This document shows positions 22,515-33,284 of a DNA stretch of 64,000 nt, piece after piece. The translations under genes and the position numbers were made by a program. The notes under the pieces were generated by a model. It made no database searches and had not been told where the DNA came from. It worked only from the letters and a program-made list of their open reading frames with translations. Numbering within the stretch: position 1 is the first letter of the stretch; each line of letters begins with the position of its first letter. The DNA is from Pisolithus tinctorius (taxonomy: Eukaryota > Basidiomycota > Agaricomycetes > Boletales > Pisolithaceae): assembly GCA_024663395.1 (NCBI GenBank), contig JANFAH010000002.1:3100001-3164000 (forward strand), given 5' to 3'.

Positions 22515-25185
22515 ATGTGGCCAGGTAACCGCCAGGGCGGGTCACCGTCGTGAGTAGTTATCGTGATCAGTGATAGCTGAAACCACTGATTTGAGGGCAT
22601 CGGGATCGAAAGTTATCCCAATCCGTGAGTGGCGTTTGTAGTATTAGTGTATACCGTTCCCTGTCCTCAAACAATAGCCTCACCAGCGGGAATTATGCTC
22701 CCTATCCCGGTCCACCTCCCTATGGTCAAGTGCAATCCCAGCCTCAGCCTTTTCCGAATGCAGGCGGCCAATCTGGCCCGATGCCCAGAGGGTTAGTGTT
22801 ATCTGCATTCCTGATCCTGTTTTCCGACCTTCGTCTCTCAAATTGTCAATCAATTTCAGTGGACCGCCCCCTGTATCGAGAGACAATCATCCCGGTAATC
22901 AGCAACATTTTTGGAACGCGTATCCTGGCCAGCCCACCGGCGGTTATGCACCTTCACATCCGGGAAATTATCCAGTGTCCCCTGGCCCTCCAGGAACTTA
23001 TCCCTCCCCAGCGCTACCAGGAAACTATCCTCCACCGCCAGGTCCTCCGGGAAACTATCCACTGCCTCCCGGCCCGCCAGGATACTATCCGCAGCCTCCG
23101 GGTCCTCCAGATAACTATCGTCCGCCGCCTGGTCCCCCAGGAGCACCATCGGGTGCTTATGGCCCTCCCACATACAACCCCACACCTGGTCATCCTCAAC
23201 GGTGCGGAACTTCTCACTGCCATCCCTCCTCCTACTGACGTACCAACGGCAATCCTAGCTATGGTTCCCAAAGTCTGTTGCCGCCTCTATGCTAGAGAAT
23301 CTACGCTAATATAGTAACAGGCGGGCCTCCGATGCCCCCGGCGCAGCAGCAATACTACGGGCCCCCGATGCAAGGCCCAAACCAGCAAACACAACAACCA
23401 TTCTTCCAATATTCGCAGTGCACGGGGAAAAAGAGAGCGCTTTGCGTGTGTCCCGACTGGTTTTATATCATTGATGCTTTGCGTAACCCCCCTTATAAAT
23501 TCAGATCGGTATCAACTACATCAACCAGTCCGGACAACTGAATGGCTGCATCAACGACGCAAACAATTTAAAGGCATTCCTCATGAGTAAGTCCGCGTAA
23601 ATACTACGGTCGACCAACCCTGATGGCGTGTATGCAGGCCATTTTGGTTATAGGGAAGAGAACATAAGGCTACTGACAGACGACTCGCGTGATCCTAGCC
23701 GGTGGCCAACTAGGCGTAATATAGTGAGTTACGCACAACGCATAGCTATGGGGTACTATTAAGACGGGTTGTCTCCAGCTGGAACACATGCAATGGCTTG
23801 TTCGCGATGCACAGCCAAATGACTCGTTCTTCTTCCATTGTAAGTGCAATGGTTCCAACGGTTTGTTAATTATTGATCAAGCGGTTATAAGATTCTGGTC
23901 ATGGCGGCCAGACCAAAGACCTTAACGGGGATGAGGCAGATGGATACGATGAAGGTGGGTGTCAATTGCGATCTTCTACTACTAATATGTACAACGATCC
24001 CCGCTCGCAAAGTTATATATCCAGTCGACCATCAAGCTGCTGGCCACATCGTAGATGACGTATGTCGTGCATTTATATCTACCGTCTCTCTTACAACCGC
24101 TACCTCTCAGCTCATGCACGACATCATGGTTCGGCCTTTACCACCCGGTTGTCGAATCACCGCCATTTTTGATGTACGTTTCCATGCGTTGTTATCTTTG
24201 CCTATGTGATGGTTCACCTGCACTCAGTCCTGTCACTCGGGGTCGGCTCTCGGTACCAATTTCCTTCGTGTTTCAAGTAGATGCAGCTGACCTATGTACT
24301 GCACCAGATCTTCCTTATGTGGTGAGCTCCTTAATCCACCAGACCCTTGCCACATGTTGTCGAATCTTAATTCTCTTGCATCTTCAGTACAGCACAGAAG
24401 GTAAAATCAAGGAACCAAACATTGCTGCGGAAGCCGGTATGGGTGTAATGTCTGCTGTAACTTCCTACGCACGCGGTGATATTGGCGGCGTATTCCGGTC
24501 CGTCACTGGCCTGATCAAGACTGCATCGGGGAGCTCTCAGAAAGCCGAGCAGTATGCGAGGGCGACCAAGACAAGCCCGGCCGATTGCGTGCGTTACTAC
24601 GGCCCAGTTTGCGGGTTCCAGGGACGATGCTGAAAACTATAACGTTACAGATCTCATTCAGCGGATGCAAGGACTCTCAGACCAGCGCGGACACGCAGGT
24701 GGCGAACAGAGCCACAGGTGCTATGAGCTTTGTATGTTTTGACTCGTGCTCCTCTTAGTCCAAACGTTCACAACGTCACTTCTCACGCTGCCATTCGTCA
24801 TGCAGGCCTTTGTCCAGGCGCTCAGTACGTTCATCATCCATCAACACGTGTCGCTCACACCTGATCATTAATTATCACCGTAGAGAGAAACCCGCGGCAG
24901 AGTTACCAACAGTTACTCCTATCCATCAGGTGAGAACGGGGACCAATGTTTTTTCGCACTGTATTTGACGTGCTGCCAGAGATATCCTTCGCAACGGTGG
25001 GTATGGACAAAAACCGCAGGTACGTCGCCCAGCTGCCTATTCTTGGGTTCCATGCCTGATAATCGAGGTTAGCTATCCTGCTCTCATCCCATGGTGCGTC
25101 TCCTTACGGGTGCAACGAGTACTGCAAACCGTGCTCATTCCACACGCATTATCCACAGGATACTAACATTATGTTCATCGCTTGA
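22515..25185 (+). CDS. MCA1: Type I metacaspase with a Pro-rich repeat prodomain
   Basis: Metacaspases are Ca2+-dependent cysteine proteases cleaving after Arg or Lys; the yeast enzyme works in protein quality control and death. The start gives [13 protein letters not shown] Pro/Gly/Tyr-rich prodomain follows (to about 23420), with repeats of the type [10 protein letters not shown]. The p20 core begins [20 protein letters not shown]. The catalytic His lies in FFHYSGHGGQ, split by the intron ending at about 23890. The catalytic Cys lies in [10 protein letters not shown] (24225-24245), also next to a splice site. Later blocks are [20 protein letters not shown] and ATGAMSFAFVQAL. A last small exon gives DTNIMFIA and the stop at 25183-25185. 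Both dyad residues are present, so the enzyme should be active. Confidence 0.93.
22948..23145 (+). repeat. Minisatellite coding the metacaspase Pro-Gly repeats
   Basis: About six imperfect units of roughly 30-36 nt encode variants of PG-NYP-PPGPP. The units differ mostly by single codons around a Tyr (NYPVSP, TYPSPA, NYPPPP, NYPLPP, YYPQPP, NYRPPP). Such arrays can gain or lose units by slippage, so the prodomain length may vary between strains. Confidence 0.75.
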
Positions 25186-25445
25186 CCTACCATGCTTCTC
25201 CGTATGCAATAACCAAACTCGATATGTAAAATACGTGTCGTCGAATGTGATGTGTCGTTTCCTGGTCTGTATTGATATAAAGATAGGATAAAGAAAATTA
25301 AGTATCACCCGGGTTTGAAAGGAGGCCCAACGTCAACACTCTACACTGACGATGCGTGCTCTTCCATCATCTCCGTACTGAAGGGATGGTGAATGCTCGT
25401 CGCCGGCACGCGTAGTATCTTCTAAATAAACATCCTCGTATGGCA

Positions 25446-26674
25446 CTAGAAACGATGCTTTATCGAGAACGAGAGCTGAAAGTCTGCGATGATACACCTG
25501 GGTACCGGATGAGTGAAAGTGATGGCCACACGTGGTTTATCACTTACACAACCAGAGTCCAGGCCAACCGACCATCTTCTCACGTCGAGGCCGCGGGCTG
25601 CAATATGACCATAGACTATCATAGATGGGAAGCAAGGTAAAGGAGACGGCTTCACATCACCCTTTTCGGTCGATATAGCGAATTGTAGTCTTGTAGTGGA
25701 CAGTTTATCAGCAACAATACCTTCGCACCGGTCCATTACGTCGTTCCACAGTTCGGGCCAAGGAGTTCCCTTCCTTCCCTTCGCTACTGACCCGTCATCC
25801 GCGACGCTCCGCATGTTCATCAATACCCACGGGTCTTTGTTCTGCGGAACGTTGTTCAATAGTGCAACCTCTTGCAAACTACGAAGGAGCGCCTCCTTCG
25901 GCTTCGAAGTGCGTGTGGTCGGCCAATGAGACAAAGGTTGCTTAGGGTGATTGAGTTCGCGTTTTGGATCCGCAGCAAGCATCCCAGCGTGGACAAAGTA
26001 TGTATGGCCGGCTGGCGCATGAATGACGATTGGCAAGGAGCGCAGGTAGTCGTAGTGCTCCTGGGACATGGCTCTGGCAACGTTGTAATGCCTTTGGAAA
26101 AGCTTCCACCCCTTCGGCACTTTGTCCTCCCATTCTTTGTTGGAGAGGTCAGACCAGAACGCTACATGCAGCTCGTCGTCATCGTCGTCATCGTCGTCGT
26201 CATCGCCATCATCGTCACCTATGGGGTGCTCGCTGTCGATTTTATCGAGCCATTCTCGCCCACCAGGGAGAGACTGTATCCAGTCTCTCCATGCCCTCCA
26301 TTCGATGACTGTTTGATCGTTGTTACCTCTGACGCCGGTTATGTTATTGGAGGACATAAAGGAGAGGACTGCAACGGAACCGCTGACGCCCCCCCTGGTT
26401 ACGATATCGCCGACATGAATCAAAGTGTCCGATCGAGGTTCATACGAGAGTTTTTCGAGCAGGGCACTACGTGGTGTCACGTCTGCTAAGTGACGGATTG
26501 CCTCCTTGGAGAGCGGTGCAACAATCTTACCCTAGAGAGTCATTCCTTCCATGGATATCCCCAACCGTGATGATGCGGTCATGTTTACCATCTAGGCGCT
26601 CATGAGTTATTAGGTCCAGTAAGACCCTGTGCCGTTTCGGCACATGGGGATAATCGATAACGTACGAATAGGGA
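25446..26674 (-). CDS. Calcineurin-like metallophosphatase (Ppn2/ApaH-like)
   Basis: Metal-binding motifs appear in order. VGDIHGRNDS is at about 26532-26566. An intron joins to ALLEKLSYEPRSDTLIHVGD and IVTRGG, then NNITGVRGNNDQ (the GNxD/E block). PIVIHAPAGHTYFVHAGM follows, and near the end MIVYGHIAARGLDVRRWS and GLDSGCV. This is the layout of the ApaH/PPP-type phosphoesterases; yeast Ppn2 is a Zn-dependent vacuolar endopolyphosphatase, a possible role here. A run of about 12 Asp with one Gly (26170-26215) is inserted before the LHVAFW segment and is probably a surface loop. The protein continues upstream at least to FPYSYVIDYPHVPKRHR (about 26672); the start codon was not found. Membrane anchoring typical of Ppn2 cannot be checked. 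Confidence 0.85.
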
Positions 26675-27126
26675 ACTCTTCTTTACTTAGAGTTCGAGCA
26701 AGTTTGTATTGGGAAAAGTCCGGAAAACTTGTATCGACTGGAAGCCGGTGATACGGTCAGAGGAGGTTAAAAACACAGTGACTAGAAGAACATACGATCT
26801 GTTTGCTTCCCACCGAGGAAATTCGTCCGACGATGCTTCAGTTCATCGGATACACCGGTGATAAATATAAAGAGGAGAAAAGAAATGATGACGGAGCCTG
26901 CGACAAGGGACCGCTGGATTCCATGGGTGTTAGTGGTCATCATGGTCACTGGCTAAGTGGCTTGCCAGACTGCCAGAGGAAACTGGGAACGTGTTGGACT
27001 GGCAAAGCAGGCTGCATAAGGAACGTGTGAACTAGCAGGGGCAGAGGACGGTGGAAGTGGCGTCGGCGTTGGGTCGGCGTGTTGGGACAGCAGTGAACAT
27101 GCTTGGGTACAAGATACAACTAACAG
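26675..27126. other. Region with the unresolved 5' end of the phosphatase
   Basis: A first exon and the promoter of the minus-strand metallophosphatase should lie here, downstream of the GGCT-like gene. No exon could be fixed with confidence. Confidence 0.4.
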
Positions 27127-27911
27127 CTAGTAGTATGACCGTACAATGGTTCCTTCCATTGCTCGCCGCCTGTCCACCTCCGCATAATCCGTATTTCCTT
27201 CCGACCCTGGGCCTATCCACTTCCAAGCATTCTGCCTGACAAAATCTTCGAAAGTCCAGAAATCGGGTCGAAGTTCTGATGTCGACTTGCACCAAACGTA
27301 CGTATGCACGCCTCTCCCCGGCTCCAAGGCTTGCGATGCGGCAGCAGCCATTACGAGTGACTCCATTGCATCGACGGGCGGCACGTCGTGCAGACTAACG
27401 AGTGGCCCGAGTGGGTATCCAACCACCACTTCCCGAGTGTATTCCTAAGCACTCACAAGAAGTCATGTTGGCGGGAACTCATGCCATGATTTTGATACCT
27501 ACATCCCCTTCAAAGTCATCCAGCAGTCTGACGTCCTCATTCGTTAAACCTGAAACCAATGATCCTCTGACGCTCCTTTCGTCCGCTTCGAGGTCACGAT
27601 CGAACAGAGACCGGCTCAGCGAATAAGGAACGATCGCAGGGTAGTCAGCGCCCTGATGGCAATGACGTTTTTTCATCTTAGCTATCCAATGCGGCAGAAT
27701 GACGCAAGAGACAACGGCCTTACTGTGATCTGATGCCGAGTAAAGTCCTTACAAAGTCATTTGTGATATGAGATTCGCTGCGTAGGAGGGACATCGCTCC
27801 ACTGACCTTTATCACCGCAGGACAAATTTGGAGGTGCGAACCATCATTGCCGATCACCCGCTGCAATATCTTGGGGTGCAGTAGCGTTCCGTAGAAGAAA
27901 GCATCTACCAT
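27127..27911 (-). CDS. Gamma-glutamylcyclotransferase-like (AIG2/GGCT fold) protein
   Basis: The start MVDAFFYGTLLHPKILQRVI carries the YGTL substrate-binding loop that opens the GGCT/AIG2 fold. After an intron comes GADYPAIVPY, then VRGSLVSGLTNEDVRLLDDF with EGDEYTREVV, where the LDxFEG-xxY-R pattern includes the family's conserved acidic catalytic Glu. The C-terminal exon has GVHTYVWCKSTSELRPDFWT, FEDFVRQNAWKWIG and an end at IVRSYY. The family cyclises gamma-glutamyl amines or peptides; in fungi these proteins are mostly uncharacterised. Three exons are joined by short introns. The gene is head to head with the aminotransferase, 337 bp apart. Confidence 0.85.
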
Positions 27912-28248
27912 CGTGGGTTGTCTAGGGAGAACACGAGCGCACGATACGACCAGTCAACGAGAAGTCTGAGGTCCTCCAGGTCACGATGTACACAGAATTT
28001 ACAAAAACGCACGTACGAGTCCTTGACTGCGAGGCTGAGGCTGGATCGAGATTTGACAAGAATACGGGTTTCTTCGCCAACTGGTGGTACTACTCTTGGT
28101 CGTTGCCCAGTGGGAAGCCACGACCTGGTTTGTGTGAAAGGTAGATAAGATAAGGGAACGACCAGTTATCGAGTCACTACGACTTTGATGGTTCTTCACC
28201 GGTTACCCGGTGTTCTGACCCCTCGCTCTTCGTGCCACGCCTGCGGTC
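27912..28248. promoter_or_regulatory. Shared divergent promoter region (GGCT-like / aminotransferase)
   Basis: The start codons of two divergent genes lie 337 bp apart, so both promoters must share this stretch. No specific element was recognised. Confidence 0.45.
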
Positions 28249-30018
28249 ATGCCTCCCTCATCTGAATCCGCCGTCCCGCTCGTGCCAATCCCGGCTGCAT
28301 TCGACCTTGAGGAACTATACAAGACATCTCCACCAGCATTTGGTCATGAGATGCTCAAGTTGTTCGGGTTTGATCCAAAATATGTCAATCTGAACAACGG
28401 TAGGCTCCCTTTTCTGCTTTGCAGGCTTCCTAGATGACGATACCAGGTTCCTACGGTTCACTCCCCCTTCCCGTCCGAGTGGCCTGCGACAACTGGACCA
28501 CAGAGATCGAGTCTAACCCGGACGTTTTTATAAGGTACAAAGCCCATCTCCTCGTGGACCGAGCGCGAGAGCGCATCTCCCAGCTCATTGGCGCTGACGC
28601 TGACGAGTGCGTCATCGTGAACAACACCTCCCACGGTATTGCGACTGTGCTGCGTAACTTTTCACTTAAAGAAGGCGATGTTCTAATTGGAGGTAACAGG
28701 CGCTCCATCTTCGTGCTTGACCACCAGGACTAACTCGCTATAGCCAACATTTCATATGGCTCTGTGTCCAAGACGCTCAAATACCTAGGAGACATCCCCC
28801 CTCATCCCACAGTGTTGACCTATGATGTCCATTTCCCTACAACACATGAAGTAATTTTAGGGGAGTTTAGGCAGTTTATCCAAAGGGTCAAAGAAGAACG
28901 AGATGACCCTCATCAAAGCCGGACGTTCATTGCGATAATCGATTCCATCACATCCCACCCTGGCGTTCTGATGCCATGGAAGGAAATGGTAGCTATATGC
29001 AAAGATGCTGGGGTCTACAGTCTCGTTGATGCCGCCCACTCCATTGGGCAAGAATTGGACCTCAATTTGTCGGAAGCGAAACCGGATTTCTGGGTCTCAG
29101 TCAGTATTTTGGAAGCGAAGTAGATCCTCTTGTGACGAACAGCGTATGCTTGACAGAATTGTCACAAGTGGCTTTTCGCCAAGAGGGGATGTGCCGTCCT
29201 TTATGTTCCCAAGAGGTCAGGCGCATTATGGTTAGCCTCGTACGTCGGCAGTGTCAGACTGTCAACCCGATTGCAGGAATCAGCACATCATCAAATCTCC
29301 AATACCCACACCAGTAGAGTATCATTCCCCGCAGGACGAGGATTACCAGGGTCCGCAAGAGTTTGTTAAGCTCTTTGAATGTAAACCTGAGTAAAGTTGT
29401 TAACTTTGCTCGCGTCTGCTTACCAAGTCCTAGGGACGGGTACTATCGATCACGTTCCGCACATTAGCCCAATTGCAGGTGAGTACATTAATCCGCGGCT
29501 GTGGGTACTCGCACCTAAACGTCCTTTAGCACTCGATTTTAGAGCGTGGCTCGGAGGTGAACACAAGATAAACAAGTACACTCACGAACTAGCCATCGAG
29601 GGCGGAAAGTACCTCGCCCAACGATTCGGAACTAGTCTCCTTGACCCAGAGGGCAGCTTGACTTTAAATATGGTACGACTCTCCTCCCCTGTCTTTGTTT
29701 CAGTAATTTTACCGATGCAGGTCGTCGTCGAGCTTCCCATACCTGAGGAAATACAACAGACTACCGAAGTAGTAGCCTTGATACAGGACACTCTGTGCAT
29801 AAAGTGGAACGTTTCCGCTGCGTTCTTTCGGCACAACAAGAAGTGGTGGGTCAGATGCAGCGCACAGATATACAATGAGGTACGAGTAACACTACATCTT
29901 ACCGCAATAGATCGCTCAGAAACACATCTGGCAGTTATCCGACTTCCATGTGGTAGCAGACGCTCTGGAGGATGCAGTTGCTAAAGTGATAGAGTTCAAT
30001 GCTGGATACACCAACTGA
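28249..30018 (+). CDS. PLP-dependent class V aminotransferase (isopenicillin-N epimerase / Egt2-like)
   Basis: The protein starts MPPSSESAVPLVPIPAAFD and reaches FGFDPKYVNLNNG, then SYGSLPLPVRVA, the usual opening of this fold type I group. ADECVIVNNTSHGIATVL, SLVDAAHSIGQ (Asp and His of the PLP ring site) and the Schiff-base lysine in NCHKWLFAKRG (about 29155-29190) follow. IDHVPHISPIA, ALDFRAWLGGEHKINKYTHE and the C-terminal SAQIYNEL and VVADALEDAVAKV complete it. Seven or more introns were inferred. Relatives include fungal LolT-like proteins and Egt2, the hercynylcysteine-sulfoxide C-S lyase of ergothioneine synthesis. Egt1, the partner enzyme, is not in this window, so the exact reaction is open. 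Confidence 0.87.
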
Positions 30019-30420
30019 TCCACGCTCTACTCCCAACATTCATTAGGAATATGGACCAAATTCCTTCGAACTTCAGGTAGTCGTCTGGAGGGATAGACGT
30101 CCTTATCCTCAGTACGTCTATACTTCAGGATAAAATGGTGACGGCCATAGAACCGCAGAAATTCTAAGTGAGACGCCGATTTAAGCGGTGCGCCACAGCG
30201 CGCTCGCGGAGCCTCAGCAATGGAGCCATCGGATGTCTCCCCCGCAATAAGTCGATGATACGAACGGTATCGATCATTAATGCACTTACGACGCCGGGGT
30301 GAGTAAAGCGGTGTGGAACGCTAGCCTTTGAGCTGTGAAATGGCACACCAAACTCTGAAATGGATATTCAACAAGGTTCCCTTGATTACGCAGTATTGCT
30401 TGTCCTGCTTGTAGTCATAA
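30019..30420. other. Intergenic DNA between convergent genes
   Basis: About 0.4 kb separates the 3' ends of the aminotransferase and uridine kinase genes. No gene was recognised. Confidence 0.45.
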
Positions 30421-32704
30421 TTATAAGTAGTAGCGATCCCCTGACGGTATCCTCAGCTACAGAACAAGAAGCTTACTTTCATGACTCACCTATGTGTCCC
30501 ATCCCCGGTTCCACGATCCACGCCTTCCTCGTGTTTCCGTATTGCCCCTCTCCCTCTGAATGGTATTGTTCAATCCACGTCTCCCTCAAACCTGAATCGA
30601 TAGCTCCACAAATAATTCTAACTTTAGGGAAGGCACTTTGAAGAACGTGTATACCACCAGTGCGAGCCACCAGGAATGTCACGAAAATAATGTGGTCCTG
30701 CTGGACACCGTGGTCTAGCAACGTTCGAATTGCCATGAACGCGGAAGCAGCGGTGCTGATCTACAGTTTTCGTCAGTAACACCGCAGAAAAGAATGAGAA
30801 CTTCGTAATACCTGTGCATCTAACAGAAATACCCATGCATCGACGGCCAGGTGTCGTTCACGGATACACTTGGGCAACATCACGTGCAGCAAAAGCGGCT
30901 CTCCAGTCTTCCCGTCAGTCTGAACCAGAAGTGATCCGATTGTAACATCACTTAGAACCCGTTGTAGCCCCTTTTCCAAAGGGCCTCCTCTAAGTAAAAC
31001 ATCAAATGTTTATCCATGAAATAGTCGGATAATACTTACGAGCGGAGAATGGAAACACCGCAAATGTGCTGAGAAACGTTGTAAACACTGCAATACTGGA
31101 AGCCATGGGTGAACAACTGACTTTTACGTCTAACTCCTTACCGGAACACTCGGTATCTGTGGGTGTGATTACCACCTTTGTTTTGTAAGGAAGAAGTTCC
31201 ATTGCTTTTTCAATTAATAGAGTCGCAAGGCGATCAACGAAGAAAATGAAGTCTTGTCGACTCGTCTTCTCGTCGCGTAAAACAGTATAAATTCCCTGTG
31301 ATAACTCAGCATTCCATATTACTACCGTGTCCAGTGACTGCAGTACACACCTGAAGCTGTGGTGTCTGTAGCAAGAGTGTCAGCGAGGAATCTTCTGGAT
31401 TACCGCTAGGAGAGTTCAGACATTTGTCTACGGATCTGTATGAGATATTTCGCCGAAAATGTCGGGCTCGTTCGTTCATCTGACTTCGAATATGTGTTGT
31501 AATGAGCTCGATGGCAACGGCATTGTTTGAACCTGGAACGATCTAAAGGACTGTGAACTTATCAAGTAGTACAAGGAGCTTCCGACTCACGATATCTGCG
31601 TACCGTGCTGTGGGAAGCACGAAATTATCGAAGGCAGGCTTAACGTATCGGAGGTATCTAGGTAACCGTCAGACATACTCCTCGGTTATAGCAGATTGCT
31701 GCTGCTAACTGTTCAAGAACACCTTCCATGCTCCTCCCACGTTCCTTGACATCTCGTAAGATGCGTCGTGCAAGCATGATGTCCGAATCGCACTGAACAA
31801 ATATCTTCCGCGCACTCAGAAGCTGAACAGGTGCTGCTTCTCTGGGTGTGACTCACCTTGAGGTCGTACAAGTCGCGTAGCTTGGGATCATGCAAGGTCA
31901 TGATGCCCTCAGCTGCAAGGGGGATCAGTAAAAGGGGAATGAGAGTGAGGAGACTGACCTATGATGATGGCAGCACCATAGAGATACTTGGACTGATCGA
32001 GTCGTTGGTGTTCTTTAAAGGAATAGATTGGTATATTTGTCTGTCGACACGCCTTGAGGTCTGCGAGACACTGGGAACCCGTCAGATTTGTGACATGTAT
32101 TGCTTTGTACGTACATCAGCGAACATGGCCATATCGATCGCGTCAGGATGATCGAAGTCGAAATGATTGGCATGAGCAAGAGCCATTTCTTCTTCTGTAT
32201 GACGCTTATAGAAGCTATCCTGGACACGGGAGTCGAGGTAGTCGTCGTGGATCGCAGTGTCCGCAAAACCATGCACACATACCTGAGACATGATGACGAC
32301 GGTAGGGGTCGATCCGAGCGACTTGACAATCTGCCTTGCGACATATGTCTGCACGTACGCGACATTACTTGGTGCCCCGTGACCGATTGTCGTCCAATCT
32401 CACCTTCCCACTTGCTGAGCCTCCTGGAAGCGCGGAGTGGTAAACAGCGCTGGCTCGTGGGGTCCGCGTACTCACCTGCTATTCCAATGACAAAGGCGTT
32501 GCTGAGTGGAAGCCCATTCTCGCCATACCTGGGTGGTAATCGCTGATCAGAGATGACAACGAGACCTCGGTTGATTGAGGAACACTACCAGGGAGGTCTT
32601 CCATGAGAACTCAAAACGGTATTCTTCTTCGTCTGAAAGCTTTCTGACAAGTCCCGCTGGTATTCCTCCGCCTCGTAAAGATCCGGCATCTCTTCTCCCA
32701 GCAT
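30421..32704 (-). CDS. URK1: Uridine kinase fused to uracil phosphoribosyltransferase-like domain
   Basis: The enzyme phosphorylates uridine and cytidine in pyrimidine salvage. The start gives [19 protein letters not shown], then [18 protein letters not shown] and FVIGIAGGSASGKTYVARQI. The Walker A stretch GGSASGK comes from a 20-nt microexon (32404-32423). Next are [60 protein letters not shown] and a [19 protein letters not shown] block with catalytic and lid residues. The C-terminal half has the UPRT-like domain: [59 protein letters not shown] and [16 protein letters not shown] with the stop at 30421-30423. Fungal and animal homologues have this same two-domain layout; the UPRT half often lacks activity, and this was not tested here. 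About 13 introns are present. Confidence 0.95.
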
Positions 32705-33284
32705 GGAAGACGTTCGTTGGTATCTCTGTATAGCAGATGCTCAGATTCCGGGGATGGTCAAGGTCGGCTCGAAAGAACGGCCAGTCACCAGACGAACCCG
32801 TACTTATTTGTACTCGGCTATCCGTGAATCGTGACCGTGGGGCTGGGCCGGCATGTGGATAGGCACACACGAACATGGCAGGAAAAAGACATGTTCCCTC
32901 CAGCGCTGTATATAACTGTTGGTCGAGTCCCACCTAGGTATTATGCCAACGGAGCCTAGGGAGGCCGAGGCGAGCATGCTGCACGTATCCCAGACACCAA
33001 CTTGAACGTAGCTATGTCCCGCCGAACTTGGGTCGCGATTGAGCAGAGACGGCGCTAATAGGCGGCTATTACTCGGGGATAGTAATTAGGTCTTCTAATA
33101 CTGTATGTACACAGCCCCACAAGGTACGAGTGGGTGGCGAACATCCTTGTGATGCATCATGCAGAGCGTACATGTCCACTCGTCTGCCATTCAGTGAGGC
33201 AGTGGGGTCTACGACATTCCTCTAGCTTCTGAGCGTTGGCATCAAGTGTCACACCATCATACAATTAGCATGGACGAATCCTTT
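32705..33284. other. Intergenic region upstream of URK1
   Basis: This 0.58-kb stretch holds the promoter of the uridine kinase gene (minus) and the 3' end region of CTU2. Two CCTAGG palindromes occur near its left end (32932-32961). No gene was recognised. Confidence 0.45.

Noticed and set aside
25872..26489. 205-codon plus-strand frame
   Set aside because: It is antisense to the metallophosphatase and its hydrophobic run comes from the complement of the Asp codons.
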